A DNA stretch of 62,000 nucleotides from Cristatella mucedo (Eukaryota > Bryozoa > Phylactolaemata > Cristatellidae): positions 237,501 to 299,500 of the forward strand of contig WPIO01000155.1 of the NCBI GenBank assembly GCA_009760855.2, in the 5' to 3' direction. Below are positions 24,449 through 61,956 of the stretch, in pieces. Below the pieces are notes generated by a model, which was not told the origin of the DNA, ran no database searches, and saw only the letters and a program-made list of their open reading frames with translations. The translations under genes and the position numbers were made by a program. How positions within the stretch are numbered: position 1 is the stretch's first letter; each line of letters opens with the position of its first letter.

Positions 24449-25794
24449 ATTATGTTTATATTTACACACCTACGAATACTACCATATTGATGTCCGTTAG
24501 GAGTAAGTTAAAACTTGTCTGATCGTACTACTCCCGTTCAACGAACCAGAAAATGAATCGGCACTTCATTTTCCGTTTTTAGATGCCAGACTTCCGTTTA
24601 CAAGTGCGAAACGTCTTGCGAAATCAAAAGGTACAGCAGGGCGACGTAGGGCTAAAGCTACAAATTTCAGCAGCTCAATCCAAAGAGCTCGCTGCATTTC
24701 GCAAGCAAAGCTACGGAACGAACACAAAGTGCACAAAGCAGCCCAGCAGCTCGAGATTCCCTTGTCAGCACACAGAGACTTCCAAAAAAGCTAGCGCTGC
24801 TTGTCGCGGCGATGGAGATGCGCGGCGCCATTTTCTAAGCGCATTCCATCTGGGCACTCCCCATACGCGGCTCGGACACATTTGCTATGGCCGGAAATGA
24901 CCAGAGTGTGCGAATTCGTGCATACCATTCACACCGAGGACGGTCCAAAGGAAGTCTCGCGATTGAGAAACAAAATTTTGAAGCGCAGCCAACTCTCGCC
25001 AGTGGCCGCTCGGCGCTAGCGTGTGTTTACTCTAAATTTATATGGAAATTCCGCAACGATTTTCCATTTTATTTTGTGCCGCACTCATTTTTAGTGCCTC
25101 TCTTACGCCGAAAATGAGCCGTATGTGTTATGTGTTTAGCCTGCGCTATACAAATAGCGACCTATACAGCAGCGAAATAACTAAGGACTGACTTCTTGTG
25201 TTGAAATTTTACTATATAATAATACAGCACCCGTGACCTAAATAACCCGACGCAGATGCCCAGCGGGCAGGCGGAGCCAGGATTTTCTCACGCGAGAGGT
25301 GAGACCTGCAAATATAAGACCTGAGGTGAGACCTGCAGATGTCAATGTTGGGAGCAAGACCCGCAACATTTCGTTAAAGGCGGGGCTAGACTCGCAATTG
25401 ATGAAAAAATCATTTCGGAAAATCCTAGTACTTATACGATATGAACTGGGTGGCTGCTCGTCGAGTGAAATTAAGACGTTATTTCATAGTTTGTGGCAGT
25501 CAATGAGGGCATAGGAAAAGGGGGTGCTGGTCCAGGTCGCCGCCGCCTCGCTGTAGGGCAGAGGGGCACATGACACCCTGACCTCACCGCTGCAGAAGTT
25601 GAAGTAGAGACGTGAAGCGGAGCGAGCACGACCGGCGTTAAGCACCGTTTTACTCTACAGTTATTCAGCTAAAGACTGCAGGCTGCGAATGCAGTCTCTG
25701 CTCCGCTCAAAAACTAGACGGCTCGAATTCGCTATTATTCAACAGCCGCCTCCTTAGTGGATATTAAATATTGCATTTTTAATACTCAGCCTTT
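24449..25794. other. Unique sequence without an identified gene
   Basis: An ATG at 24887 opens MAGNDQSVRIRAYHSHRG in a moderately CpG-rich block, and another frame over the same DNA is equally open. I do not recognise either product. Confidence 0.35.
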
Positions 25795-25814
25795 CAACTG
25801 CTGCCGCGCTTACT

Positions 25815-26018
25815 GCTGACACTGTGCATGCTGCCACTAACCACATTTGCATGCTGACCCTGTGCATGTCACCCTTAACCATGTTATTCATATCGTTTGT
25901 TTATCAAGGATGATATTACTCATCATTCCATTGCATTTCCCTTTGCAGCAAATGTAAAGCAGCTAGAAAGAGATTGATTTCTCTGAGGGCGCTTTATCTT
26001 ATGCATTATTATTATTAT
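25815..26018 (+). mobile_element. Young LINE-A 3' insertion with perfect 20-bp duplication
   Basis: A 204-bp plus-strand 3' terminus (from gctgacactgtgcatgctgc to (ATT)n) lies between exact 20-bp copies of caactgctgccgcgcttact at 25795-25814 and 26019-26038. The insertion site lies just left of an older LINE-A fragment. Confidence 0.9.
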
Positions 26019-26038
26019 CAACTGCTGCCGCGCTTACT

Positions 26039-26350
26039 CGCTTCCGACTGGCGTCACGACATCCCCTGACATGAGCATATTTAAAAATGAAGCTACACGC
26101 ATCTATTTATCACAGCATTTAGTAGGTCCATGTGATTCGTCCTTTGTGTGCGTATGTGCGCTAACAATGTGCACGCTGCCAATAATCTCATTTGCGTGCC
26201 GATTCTGTGCATGTCGCCTCTAACCATACTACGCTTGTCATCATTAAGCATGCTACCACTAACCATTCGATCATGCTTTCACTCAATGAAAGTGCCTAAA
26301 AACAAATTGAGTTCTACGAGGGCGCCATAAAAATGTATTATTATTATATT
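26039..26350 (+). mobile_element. LINE-A older 3' fragment
   Basis: Starts at the last codons of the ORF (ccgactggcgtcacgacatc), then acacgcatctatttatcaca, the 3' UTR and an eroded tail (gtgcctaaaaacaaattgag) ending in (ATT)n. Confidence 0.78.
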
Positions 26351-26699
26351 TTAATCCGCGAGTAACCGACAGACCGGCCAGCCAATGGCGGTTGCCCAGT
26401 GGCGGCTGGCTCGGCTATGCTGCGTGACGAGCTTCTGCAGTGCGGGTACTTTCCGGAGGGTTCAGCGCTGTCAACTTCAATTCACATTTATACTCTCCCT
26501 CTTACCTACATAGTCGCCGATTAAGGTCAAGGCTTTTATTTTTATCCATAAAATACACGGGTGCGGCTGTACGCCTGTGCCTGGATCCCTGCCTTCGAGC
26601 ACGCCGGACTCTCCCAGCTTCCACTGACAGCACGCACTGACATTCACACTTAAATAGAAGAGCAATACTTGAATTGAACGGGGATAGAAGAAGCATACT
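26351..26699. other. Unique sequence without recognised features
   Basis: No supported gene or repeat. Confidence 0.35.
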
Positions 26700-27590
26700 G
26701 ATTATGGTAAAACGCAGTGTTACTTAAGAAATGGATAAACCGAATCCTCAGCGTGAGCTCGGCCAGCGTATTTTCCGCAGCGTCCACATGCAATACGGGC
26801 GTCGTGTTACGAAACACTTTTTCTCTGGACGACCACTTCAGCTCCACAGTCAAGTAGGCCTACTTTCAGTTGAGAAAAATTGTCAAAATTCGGGCCTGCT
26901 TAGACAGGGATACCAAATCCAAGTTGGTCCGTGCATTTATGACATCCCGTCTTGACTTCTGCAACTCACTGCTTGCGGGTCTACCGGACTGAGCAATAAG
27001 GCTTTTACAGCTGGTGCCAAACTCTGTAGACACACTTGTTTGCCGAGGACGTCGCAGTTGCCACATTACGCCACTTCTGACATTTGACCTGAATTACGCC
27101 ACTTCTGACATTTGACCTGCAGCGGCCGCTCTCCATCAAGCAGGGTGCCGACTTCAGGATTTTTCTACTGGCTTTTACATTCCTTCATTTTCTTGCTCCA
27201 GCCTATCCGTCAGCACTAATCTCTAATCGCGTAAGACATCTTACAACCCTGTAATCTTCCAAGTTATTCAGCTGTGTCTGAACTGCCAGCCACCAATCTT
27301 TTGTAGACCGTGCCTTCCATCCATACGCTGTCAATGCCTGGAGTGCGATCGTGACTGACGCCACAACAACCCTTGACTTTACGGCATTAAAAATGAAGCA
27401 AAACGCACCTGTTCCTCACAGCATTTCCTGAGTCCGAATGAATTGTCCTTTTGTGTGCGCATGCGTGCTGGCACTTCGCATGGTTTCACTAGCCAATTGA
27501 CATTATTCCTGTCAAGCACATTTAAAGTTTATTTTAAGAGACTTAGTTCTATAGGGGCGATGTGCAGTTTTATTATTATTATTTTTAATG
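26700..27590 (+). mobile_element. LINE-A copy with internal 28-bp duplication
   Basis: Plus strand: the post-RT region, then cagctccacagtcaagtagg, the block for [12 protein letters not shown], the C-terminal region and an eroded 3' UTR ending in (ATT)n. Around 27065-27119 a 28-bp segment (acgccacttctgacatttga core) is duplicated in tandem inside the ITPLLADL block. Confidence 0.78.
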
Positions 27591-28244
27591 TGTGGTAAAC
27601 ATATCCAAGCATATCCATATACATATCCTAACATATCCAAGCTCTGTCTCTAGGCGATAGATTTGTCCAATTATCGATCTATTGATCAATAGAGCGATAG
27701 GATCGTCGATTGCCCGCTGGAAGCGTTGGTAAAAGCCGTTCTGCCGCTATTCAAATGAGACTGTTAAAGTTACCCCTTATCGTGTCACGTATTTAGATCA
27801 AGTTTGGCTACATTCTTCCATCAGTATTTTCGTGCCAAGCAGCTTGAGTGCCAGAAACATGTCGCAATCAAGCGGAAACGTCAAATTTGAGAGCGAAATT
27901 TGATTTAAAAAATGAGTTGGAGCCACTTAGCGTCGGAACACGGGTGCATTATAGCCTGGGAAAATTGCCATCTCGACACCCAATTTTGCTTGCTAAGGTA
28001 TTTATTGTGGGCTAAATTTACATTTATAGAGCATTCTTCTAGGCTATCTGCTAGGCAATCTGAATGTTGTGACGGCAACACAGATCCATCTCTTTGGAAA
28101 TAGAAGTGTAGCTAGCAGAAGAATGAACAACTAAGGACTCGCAGAGCTGCTTTGTAGGTCATGGCTACCCTCACTCGGTCATTCCAGTGTTTCTTAGAGG
28201 TCAGCGGGTCTGCAATGCTGTCAATTGGATCTTCTGTTCAGACA
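27591..28244. other. Unique sequence without recognised features
   Basis: AT-rich sequence. At 27592-27650 there is a short local repetition of catatccaag-like units. No gene seen. Confidence 0.35.
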
Positions 28245-28395
28245 AAAAGTCCAATGGCCAAGGTGCTCGCCTCGGATCAAAGTCAAGGTGAGTGTGTTTG
28301 ATGACTCAAGTTGTGGGCTCGAACCCCGTGGCATATGTGAAGCACCTGAATAGAGATAATTTCTCTTAGGTCGCTATACACATAAAGTATATTTG
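28245..28395 (+). mobile_element. SINE-2 copy
   Basis: caatggccaaggtgctcgcc, the B-box gggctcgaaccccg, then the tail gtgaagcacctgaatagaga ... ttaggtcgctatacacataa. Confidence 0.77.
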
Positions 28396-28532
28396 TTTTT
28401 TTTAAGAGATACCAAAAGCCGTGCCCAGTGCCGAGCCACACCCAGCACTGAACCACGCCCACTGCTAAGCCACATATGCAGCTAGACCGAGGCAAAATAC
28501 TTGTGCACCGTGTTTTCTGGCAGTGGATAACA

Positions 28533-28605
28533 ACAATAATAATAGATCGTTTGTACAGAACCCTAAGTGAACTAAACCTGTAGACCGGTGAGTTACAACT
28601 CGTTG
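28533..28605 (-). mobile_element. Eroded 3'-tail fragment (LINE-A/SINE-2 type)
   Basis: An (AAT)-like tract followed by gtttgtacagaaccctaagt and gaactaaacctgtagaccgg. This is a decayed version of the shared stem-loop tail in reverse orientation. Confidence 0.45.
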
Positions 28606-28939
28606 CAAGAGATTCACTCACCGAGGGCTATATATTGATATACAGGGTGCATAACATGCAAAAGCAACCAAGTACTACGCCTAGGCCAGCACGTGAAAGC
28701 GAACAGGAAGAAGACACCCAGAGACCTACCGGTTAGGAGCACCTGGGGCTAAAAAAAAGCACTGACTAATGAACAGGTAAGCAAGCAAAGTATGCAGGAA
28801 AAGAGAGACGTTCACTGGTGCGAAGAGAAGTCTTGTTGGAACAAAAACCTGAGTCATTACTGACAACTTTATGGTTCATCGGAGATAGGCGATCGCCATA
28901 GAACTATGAGCAATGAAGTAGAAGTCAAAGTGAAGGTAA
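28606..28939. other. Unique sequence without recognised features
   Basis: No supported feature. Confidence 0.3.
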
Positions 28940-29065
28940 GCTGATTTCAACAACGCTATTTACATAGACGAGCCTTTGCAGCTATCACCCTGCTTGCAGC
29001 AGGCAGTAAAGAAGCACCTGCTGCAGGACTCGGCCCCACGACATGGGTCGTAGCTAAGACCCGGC
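28940..29065 (-). mobile_element. SINE-1 eroded copy
   Basis: In reverse orientation: gctgatttcaacaacgctat, cgagcctttgcagctatcac, cctgcttgcagcagg and a decayed B-box (ctcggccccacgac). Confidence 0.6.
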
Positions 29066-29680
29066 TTTCATTTTTAAAGCAAATTAGCGCCACTGAAAGT
29101 TTTGCATGCTAAACGGTAGACCTGTGAAAATGCATACACGCCTGCCGCGTCCAGCTCACGCCAAGCACTGCTTGCAAAGACGAGGTTATGTCGAGGCGCC
29201 AGATTTACCTTAAAATCCATATAGCAACAAATCAGCTTAGCTAGCTAAGCGAGTAAGGTAAGCGTGGCCTTTGCCACACCGCCACCGCTGGTGACAGTGA
29301 ACCATGATTTATCACACCGGAAAAAAGCTCAAAAAGCCACATCTGCATCGAAGAGTTTGAAAATTATAAAAGACAAGTGACCGAGTCATGAAGCCTGAGT
29401 ATGCCAAAAAGGCCAAAGGCTCAGTCGGGCGGCTGCATACATTTTGCGATCAGCCCGAGCAAGATTGGTTCGCATGCGGTACAAGGAGGAGAGCTCTTTA
29501 ATGAGGTTAATGACGTCAGACCGACAGGCAGCCCGACAAACAAGTCACCCAAAGCGAGTCTAGGGATGATCGGATCGGATGTGTCATGGCCGACGAGTGC
29601 TTGCTTGCAGGAGCCAGCTGACCGCATCGGGGAGCAGGAAGTGCACGACTAGCGTTGGGTGCAGACGATACTGTCTCCTT
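29066..29680. other. Unique sequence without recognised features
   Basis: Overlapping frames 29401-29652 (plus) and 29421-29627 (minus) are not recognisable. Confidence 0.35.
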
Positions 29681-29769
29681 CCTATTTCATTTTGCTTTTC
29701 TTGCCACAAGTTTTCGAAAGTTTCAACGAGTGGCAAAGATTCATAGAACTTTCTCGGAGCTTCCTCCAT
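29681..29769 (-). CDS. Short open frame with p53-family TAD-like motif
   Basis: An ATG frame begins MEEAPRKFYE and contains LPLVETFENLWQEK. The E-T-F-x-x-L-W core resembles the MDM2-binding transactivation motif of p53 proteins (ETFSDLW in human p53), although the third anchoring leucine is a lysine here. No p53 DNA-binding domain could be found in the rest of the window. The possible donor after GRRQ is weak. The frame lies in unique sequence just left of the 3' end of a LINE-B copy. It could be an isolated first exon or coincidence. Confidence 0.2.
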
Positions 29770-30503
29770 CTAAGTATCTAAGCTAGGTGAGTTTTGATAG
29801 TGTAATGTATCTCAGTCTGTAACTCCGAAAAGCCTCAAAGACTATGTATGTGATACACAGGAGAGTTTTCTATAGCTCACTCAAAGCCTGAGCGGTATGC
29901 AATCAGCAGTCAACTGACTTAATCTCAGGCAAAAAAGAGAAAGAGAGAAGCATAGCTGAGTCAGGATGGCAGTTGAGGAAGTGAGTTGCAAGGAAGAAGC
30001 ATGTCAGAATGGCAGGAAAGGAAGTGCCACAGTCGCAGCAGGAAAGATTTCTTCTGGTAAGAATTTTGGGTGGTAAATCCCATTGCCAAGGACCTTCAGA
30101 GGAAAGCTTCTGTCACCAACGGTACTTAATCAGAGGAATGGAACAGATAATCTATTTTCCATAGAGGACCTGAGGAGACTGAAAGTGGAGCAGCAGTTCA
30201 GGTAGATATAAAGAAGCCAAGCCGTGGCAGACCTTACGGGTATGTGTAAGAACCTTACTCTGTATCCCTTGATCATCAACTGGAAGCCATCGGAGCTCCT
30301 TCAGCAAACGAGACAAATGGTAAACCTATGCTGTGTTAACAAGCCTTTCAGCCATATTCATCAACAGCTGCAGTGGCCTATAGGTTTTTTTCGGTAGCCT
30401 AGCCGAAATGGAATTGCAAAAGCAAGCCGAGACAGAACAACCAGGGAGCAAGCGAAATTGTATTGCAAGCCACTTTGGTAGACAGTCCCTAATCTTAGAT
30501 CAC

Positions 30504-30708
30504 ACCTATTTACCACAGCCTTTAGTGGGTCCATGTGATTCGACCCTGCTTGTACTTCTGCGTGCTGACACTGTGCATGTCAATGATAATTGTGCATGCT
30601 ACCACTAACCATTTGATCATGTTTCCTTTGCAGCAAATGTGAAGCACCTGGAATGAGATTGAGTTCTCCGTGGGTACTTTTATCAAGTGTGTTATTATTG
30701 TTATTACC
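30504..30708 (+). mobile_element. LINE-A 3' insertion inside LINE-B
   Basis: A 5'-truncated plus-strand copy (acctatttaccacagccttt ... gcaaatgtgaagcacctgga ... (ATT)n). ATCAC is duplicated at 30499-30503 and 30709-30713, at the point where LINE-B continuity breaks. Confidence 0.75.
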
Positions 30709-30829
30709 ATCACGATCGGACATGATAGCTAACAGTGGCGGCAGTATTCTTACAAGAAACTTTCAAAATTTAAGCAGTTGTCAAACACCTAAACACCGAG
30801 CACATGAAGACGGTCGCACAACAGCATCG

Positions 30830-31752
30830 GAAATTGGAAAAGCTGACGCTCAAAATTGGCTCTGCCAGCATATCTCCTGTCGAATCAGCTCGAAATCTAG
30901 GTGTCATATTCCAAAGCGACCTCTCATTAGACGACCATATCAGCTCCACAGTCAAATCTGCCTATTTTCAGCTTCATAATATTGCTAAAATTCGCGCTTG
31001 TTTAGATAAGGATACCACGTCCAAGTTGGTCCATGCATTCGTGACATCTCGTCTCGACTTCTGCAACTCACTGCTTACTGGCCTACCAGCATGTGCGATC
31101 AGGCGATTGCAGCTGGTGCAAAACTCGGCAGCTAGGCTTGTCTGTCGTGAGCGTCGCAGTTGCCACATTACTCCACTTCTCGCCGACCTGCACTGGCTAC
31201 CAGTCAAGCAACGGATTGACTTCAAGGTTTTGTCGCTCACTTTTAGGTCCCTTCATTCTATGGCTCCAGCCTATCTCTCCGACATACTCCCCCATCAGGC
31301 CAAGCATCGTACCACCCACTTTTTGGAATTTAAGTCTAGAAATACCTCGTACAAACCTCAAATCCTTTGGAGGCCGCGCCTTTAGTTCGTATGCTCCCAA
31401 AGCCTGGAACTCCCTGCCGACCTGCGTCAGAACATCCCCTGACCTGACCACATTTAAAAGGAACCTAAAAACACACTTATTTAGGACAGCATTTAGTGGG
31501 TCCCTGTGATTCGTCCTTCACATGCTTATGTGTGCTGACACTGTGCATGCTGCCACTAACCACATTTGCATGCTGACCCTGTGCATGTCACCCCTAACCA
31601 TGTTAGTCATTTTGTTTGTTTTTCAAGCACGATTTTACTTACCATTTAATTGCATTTCCCTTTGCAGCAAATGTAAAGCGCCTAGAAAGAGATTAAGTTC
31701 TCTGAGGGCGCTTTATCAAGTACATTATTATTATTACATTATTCTTATTATT
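30830..31752 (+). mobile_element. LINE-A 0.9-kb insertion inside LINE-B
   Basis: A plus-strand copy with one of the best-preserved C-terminal ORFs in the window (30804-31385 open). It codes [60 protein letters not shown] and [20 protein letters not shown], followed by the full 3' UTR and tail. A short ATCG flanks both ends (30826-30829, 31753-31756). The function of this C-terminal region in L2/CR1-type proteins is not settled. Confidence 0.85.
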
Positions 31753-31910
31753 ATCGCCTATTAGAAGAGCAAAGTATCCTAGTCCAGCTCTGCGCCTGGG
31801 GCATCCTATGAGTAGCAGTTCCGTTTTATCGTCAAGTTTAAGGGAATTTGCCGACATGCAGGATCGAATGTCTGCAAGGTGAGCGTCCAGTTTATCGGTC
31901 GATCGACATG

Positions 31911-32646
31911 CACAGGCTTTGGTGGCGACGAACGCCTACTCCAACCGACGCAGGCAAGATCGGCCGAAGCAGAGCACCTAGGAGCAGCATAACGACGTAT
32001 CCTGCTAGAAAGGCGTCCGGGCTGTCGTGAGAATACCGCGAGAGCACGACGCGATTGACCAAATTGTGAAAACAACTCAGAACGAGGATCGGAATAGACA
32101 AACGTAGCAGCTTAGACGGCGCATAGATGGCTTGATGAGATTAATCTGACTGTAACGCTAAGCCGTTCGTACCTTTAGCAGATTGGCACTTCAAGTGAGG
32201 CGAGTGATACTACATACTAGATTATATACTACAATTGACACAAATAGGGCCCACTGAGTCAGAGCCTGAACGACGTCGCGACAGTATAGCTGCTCGGCAC
32301 CACTAGATGCCGAAAAAGCATCATGGCACGGCCCCGATAGACTGACTGACCAGTCGCGCGTCGACTATAATCGACCATAATCACATGATAATATAATCAC
32401 ATGACTGTCACATTACAAACATATAATCACATATAATCAAATGACCATGCTGACTGTGCTAGCCGCTCAGAACCCATTTGGGCAGGGGGCTTTTGGAGGG
32501 CACGAACCTGCCGAGCAGAGGTCAGCAGATGGGCCCCGGGCGAGAGCAACACTAGCTCTTTGTCAGCCTAACAGCTGGCACAGAATGCATCGGCACGCAG
32601 GCCAGCGGCTGCCTCCACCTCGGCCACGACATCGTTTGCTGACATG
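31911..32646. other. 3' flank of STN1
   Basis: Unique sequence. AT-rich stretch at about 32370-32445 with repeated ataatcacatg. This would contain the STN1 3' UTR on the minus strand, but I see no canonical AATAAA there. Confidence 0.4.
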
Positions 32647-59340
<26,694 letters not shown>

Positions 59341-59383
59341 CTGCAAGCGTCCATAAGCTGACATAAGGAAATGAGAAGTGACG

Positions 59384-59670
59384 GCTGCACAGCGAGCAGC
59401 AGGCAGCGGCAGGCAGCAGCAGCAACGGCAGCAGCAAGCAACGACATTAGCAGCAGGCAGCAAGCTGCCACAGGCAGCAAGCTGCATCAAGCAGCAGCAA
59501 GAGGCATCAGCTGCAAGCCACGGCAGGAGCAAGCAACGGTAGCAGCAAGCAACGGTAGCAGCAGCAGGTAGCAAGCAGCAGCAAGCTGCAACAAGCAGCA
59601 GCAAGCAGCAGCTGCTGCAAGCAACGGCAGCTGCAGGCAACGGCAGCAGCAAGCAACGGCAGCTGCAGCA
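59384..59670. repeat. Degenerate (GCA)n-rich tract upstream of the first visible STN1 exon
   Basis: Repeated gcagcaagcaacgg-type units of mixed 12-21 bp period. They lie 40-330 bp upstream of the STN1 exon acceptor on the minus strand, where they read as CTG/TGC-rich sequence. Confidence 0.85.
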
Positions 59671-60238
59671 GGCTTAAGCCAATCAGCAGGGTCTAGGATT
59701 CATGAAATGTCCTGAATGGTAGCTGTCAATTCATACTCGGCTAAGCTCGGTCAGCATTAATTGCTACATAACATTAACGGAGTCAAATCGGCATGGCAAC
59801 TTTAAGCAGCTTAAAAGAAGTCTCGGTAGGTTAAAAATAGCTTTGATAGTCACTGATGCTGTTAGTCAGAGATAGAGAGAATGATCTACCGATAGATAAA
59901 TGCAAAGACACAGAAGGGAGGCAAAGAAAAAGAGAAGGAGGGATACTTTAAGCTCAATCGCATTTACAACCCGAAGAAACAAAGTAATAAGTGCAGGTTT
60001 GCACATGGGCGAACACTAGAGTTAGTGAGTGGTGGATGTCAAGCTTAAGGATTTGAAACTGGAAAATACAAAAATGAACAAAATGAATATTAATGAAATA
60101 AATACTGGATACCAATAGGAGCAGCTAACTGCTATTTTTAAACTGAGTATGAAATGCATTTAAATCAAAGTAAGGCCCATCAAAAATTATGTTTGTTACA
60201 ACTGCCATCAACGGCACGAGGCGGGTAGATAATCGGCC
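59671..60238. other. Unique sequence without recognised features
   Basis: AT-rich. No exon matching the expected STN1 N-terminus was found. Confidence 0.35.
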
Positions 60239-60398
60239 TTGCTGGTTTGGCCCAGTAGTCAAGGTGCTCAAATTTAACGACCGATATCAAGGCGAATGCA
60301 TTTGATCCCAGAGGTCATGGGCTCGAGCCCTGTGAATTATGCGAAGCCCCTGAATAGAGATAAGGTTCTCTTAAGATGCTATACAAATTATTTGTATC
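60239..60398 (+). mobile_element. SINE-2 copy
   Basis: The head tgctggtttggcccagtagt, gaccgatatcaaggcgaatg, the B-box gggctcgagccctgtg and the tail gcgaagcccctgaatagaga ... gatgctatacaaattat. Full length. Confidence 0.82.
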
Positions 60399-60513
60399 TA
60401 TGTATTTATCCAAGACTTCTTGAACCTGGAGTTATTGTCAGCCACAATCGCTACCTTAAGCTGCTGACGGACGTAGCCGTCAGGCTAAAGCTGCATCATT
60501 AATTAGAACGTAC

Positions 60514-60563
60514 GTAAAAAGAGAAAAGAAAAAGGTAGGTTATAAGTTATCTTAACTTATATA

Positions 60564-60615
<52 letters not shown>

Positions 60616-60655
60616 AAGATAACTTATAACCTACCTTTTTCTTTTCTCTTTTTAC
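60514..60655. repeat. 142-bp palindrome with 43-bp exact arms and (AT)n core
   Basis: 60514-60556 is the exact reverse complement of 60613-60655. The 56-bp centre is almost pure AT. Arms are purine-rich on the left (gagaaaagaaaaaggtaggt). It is followed at 60673-60720 by (GA)n. Confidence 0.93.
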
Positions 60656-60671
60656 TTTGCTTTACTTTATA

Positions 60672-60722
<51 letters not shown>

Positions 60723-61460
60723 TCATTCAAGTTTGTCAAAAGGGGTTGCAAATGTTCCCGATTGATCAATTGCTTTAAAGCAAACTTCTTGCTACTACCC
60801 ACAAAGTTCCTCCCTCTCTCTGATTAATTGACCAAGTGGGCACCGAATTCAGCACCCACTGTGGGTGTTTAATGGCTTTTTCAGCGTTAGGAGTTGTCTT
60901 ACCAATGCAGCTATCTAGCCGGTAAGACCTGTCAGTCAGCCACAATGGTAAGTAGTTCCTAATCATCGACAAGGATCATCTGCTAAGATTATCAATTGCT
61001 GCAGCCGATCCTGGCAGTCTGAATGACTAGGTGCATAGTAACTTACTGGGAAACAGTAAGCTTGCTCAAAACAGGCAGCTGAGACCCCCATGGAACAAGC
61101 ACTGTGATAATTTAGCTCTTCTAGCAACAGCCTTTACCGGCTACACCTAGAACGGAAGTGAGAAGTCGACCTTAAAATTTGTTAACAAGCCAAGGTGCCA
61201 GGCGACTTAACCTCCTCACACTACCTCAGATTTTGATTCAAACTGGCTTCATGAAATCTCCAGAGGGCTCACCTTGCTGCTAGCATTATAATTGTAGCAC
61301 ATTTGACTGAGAATATCCAACATTTAAACCCAGATAAAAGCTACCCACAACACGGCAACGAAAATGAGAGAGAGGCCTCGACCGAGATAACCGACAACCG
61401 TTCCATAGGCGACAGAACATGTTAAGCATCGCTAATATACCATAAACATGTATATACACT
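60656..61460. other. (GA)n then unique sequence
   Basis: (GA)n at 60673-60720. The remaining 700 bp shows no recognised gene or family repeat. Confidence 0.4.
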
Positions 61461-61467
61461 GGCGAAT

Positions 61468-61704
<237 letters not shown>

Positions 61705-61875
61705 CAAGTGTATATAAACAGAGCTGGCCCAAAAAATGTGTGCACTCTGGGAATCAAGATATCTCAAATATGTCAGTGCTTTGTAAATTAAATTCCTGGC
61801 CAGCCGAATTTCGTCAGCACATTGCAGGCACAGGATTTAGTAAAACAGATGCCAAATGATACATGTGAAGCCACT

Positions 61876-61956
61876 ATTGGTTCACGCATTTGTGACATCC
61901 CATTCGACTTCTTTAATTCGCTGCTTGCAGGTATACCAGCCTGTGCAATCAGGCAC
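61876..61956 (+). mobile_element. LINE-A small fragment
   Basis: Plus-strand remnant of the CNSLL/GLPAC block (ggttcacgcatttgtgacat, gctgcttgcaggtataccag, ctgtgcaatcaggcac). Confidence 0.7.

Larger units (their letters stand above)
29802..31910 (-). mobile_element. LINE-B copy interrupted by two LINE-A insertions
   Basis: Reverse orientation. The 3' terminus (gtaatgtatctcagtctgta) is followed by the UTR and C-terminal region to 30503, then 30709-30829 and 31753-31910 (cctattagaagagcaaagta, cagttccgttttatcgtcaa). The outer sequence lines up with the uninterrupted arrangement of the LINE-B copy at 50190-50460. Frames are broken throughout. Confidence 0.78.

Noticed and set aside
24887-25117. 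ATG frame MAGNDQSVRIRAYHSHRG...
   Set aside because: It is a possible first exon in moderately CpG-rich DNA, but an overlapping frame is equally open and no donor or family match is convincing.
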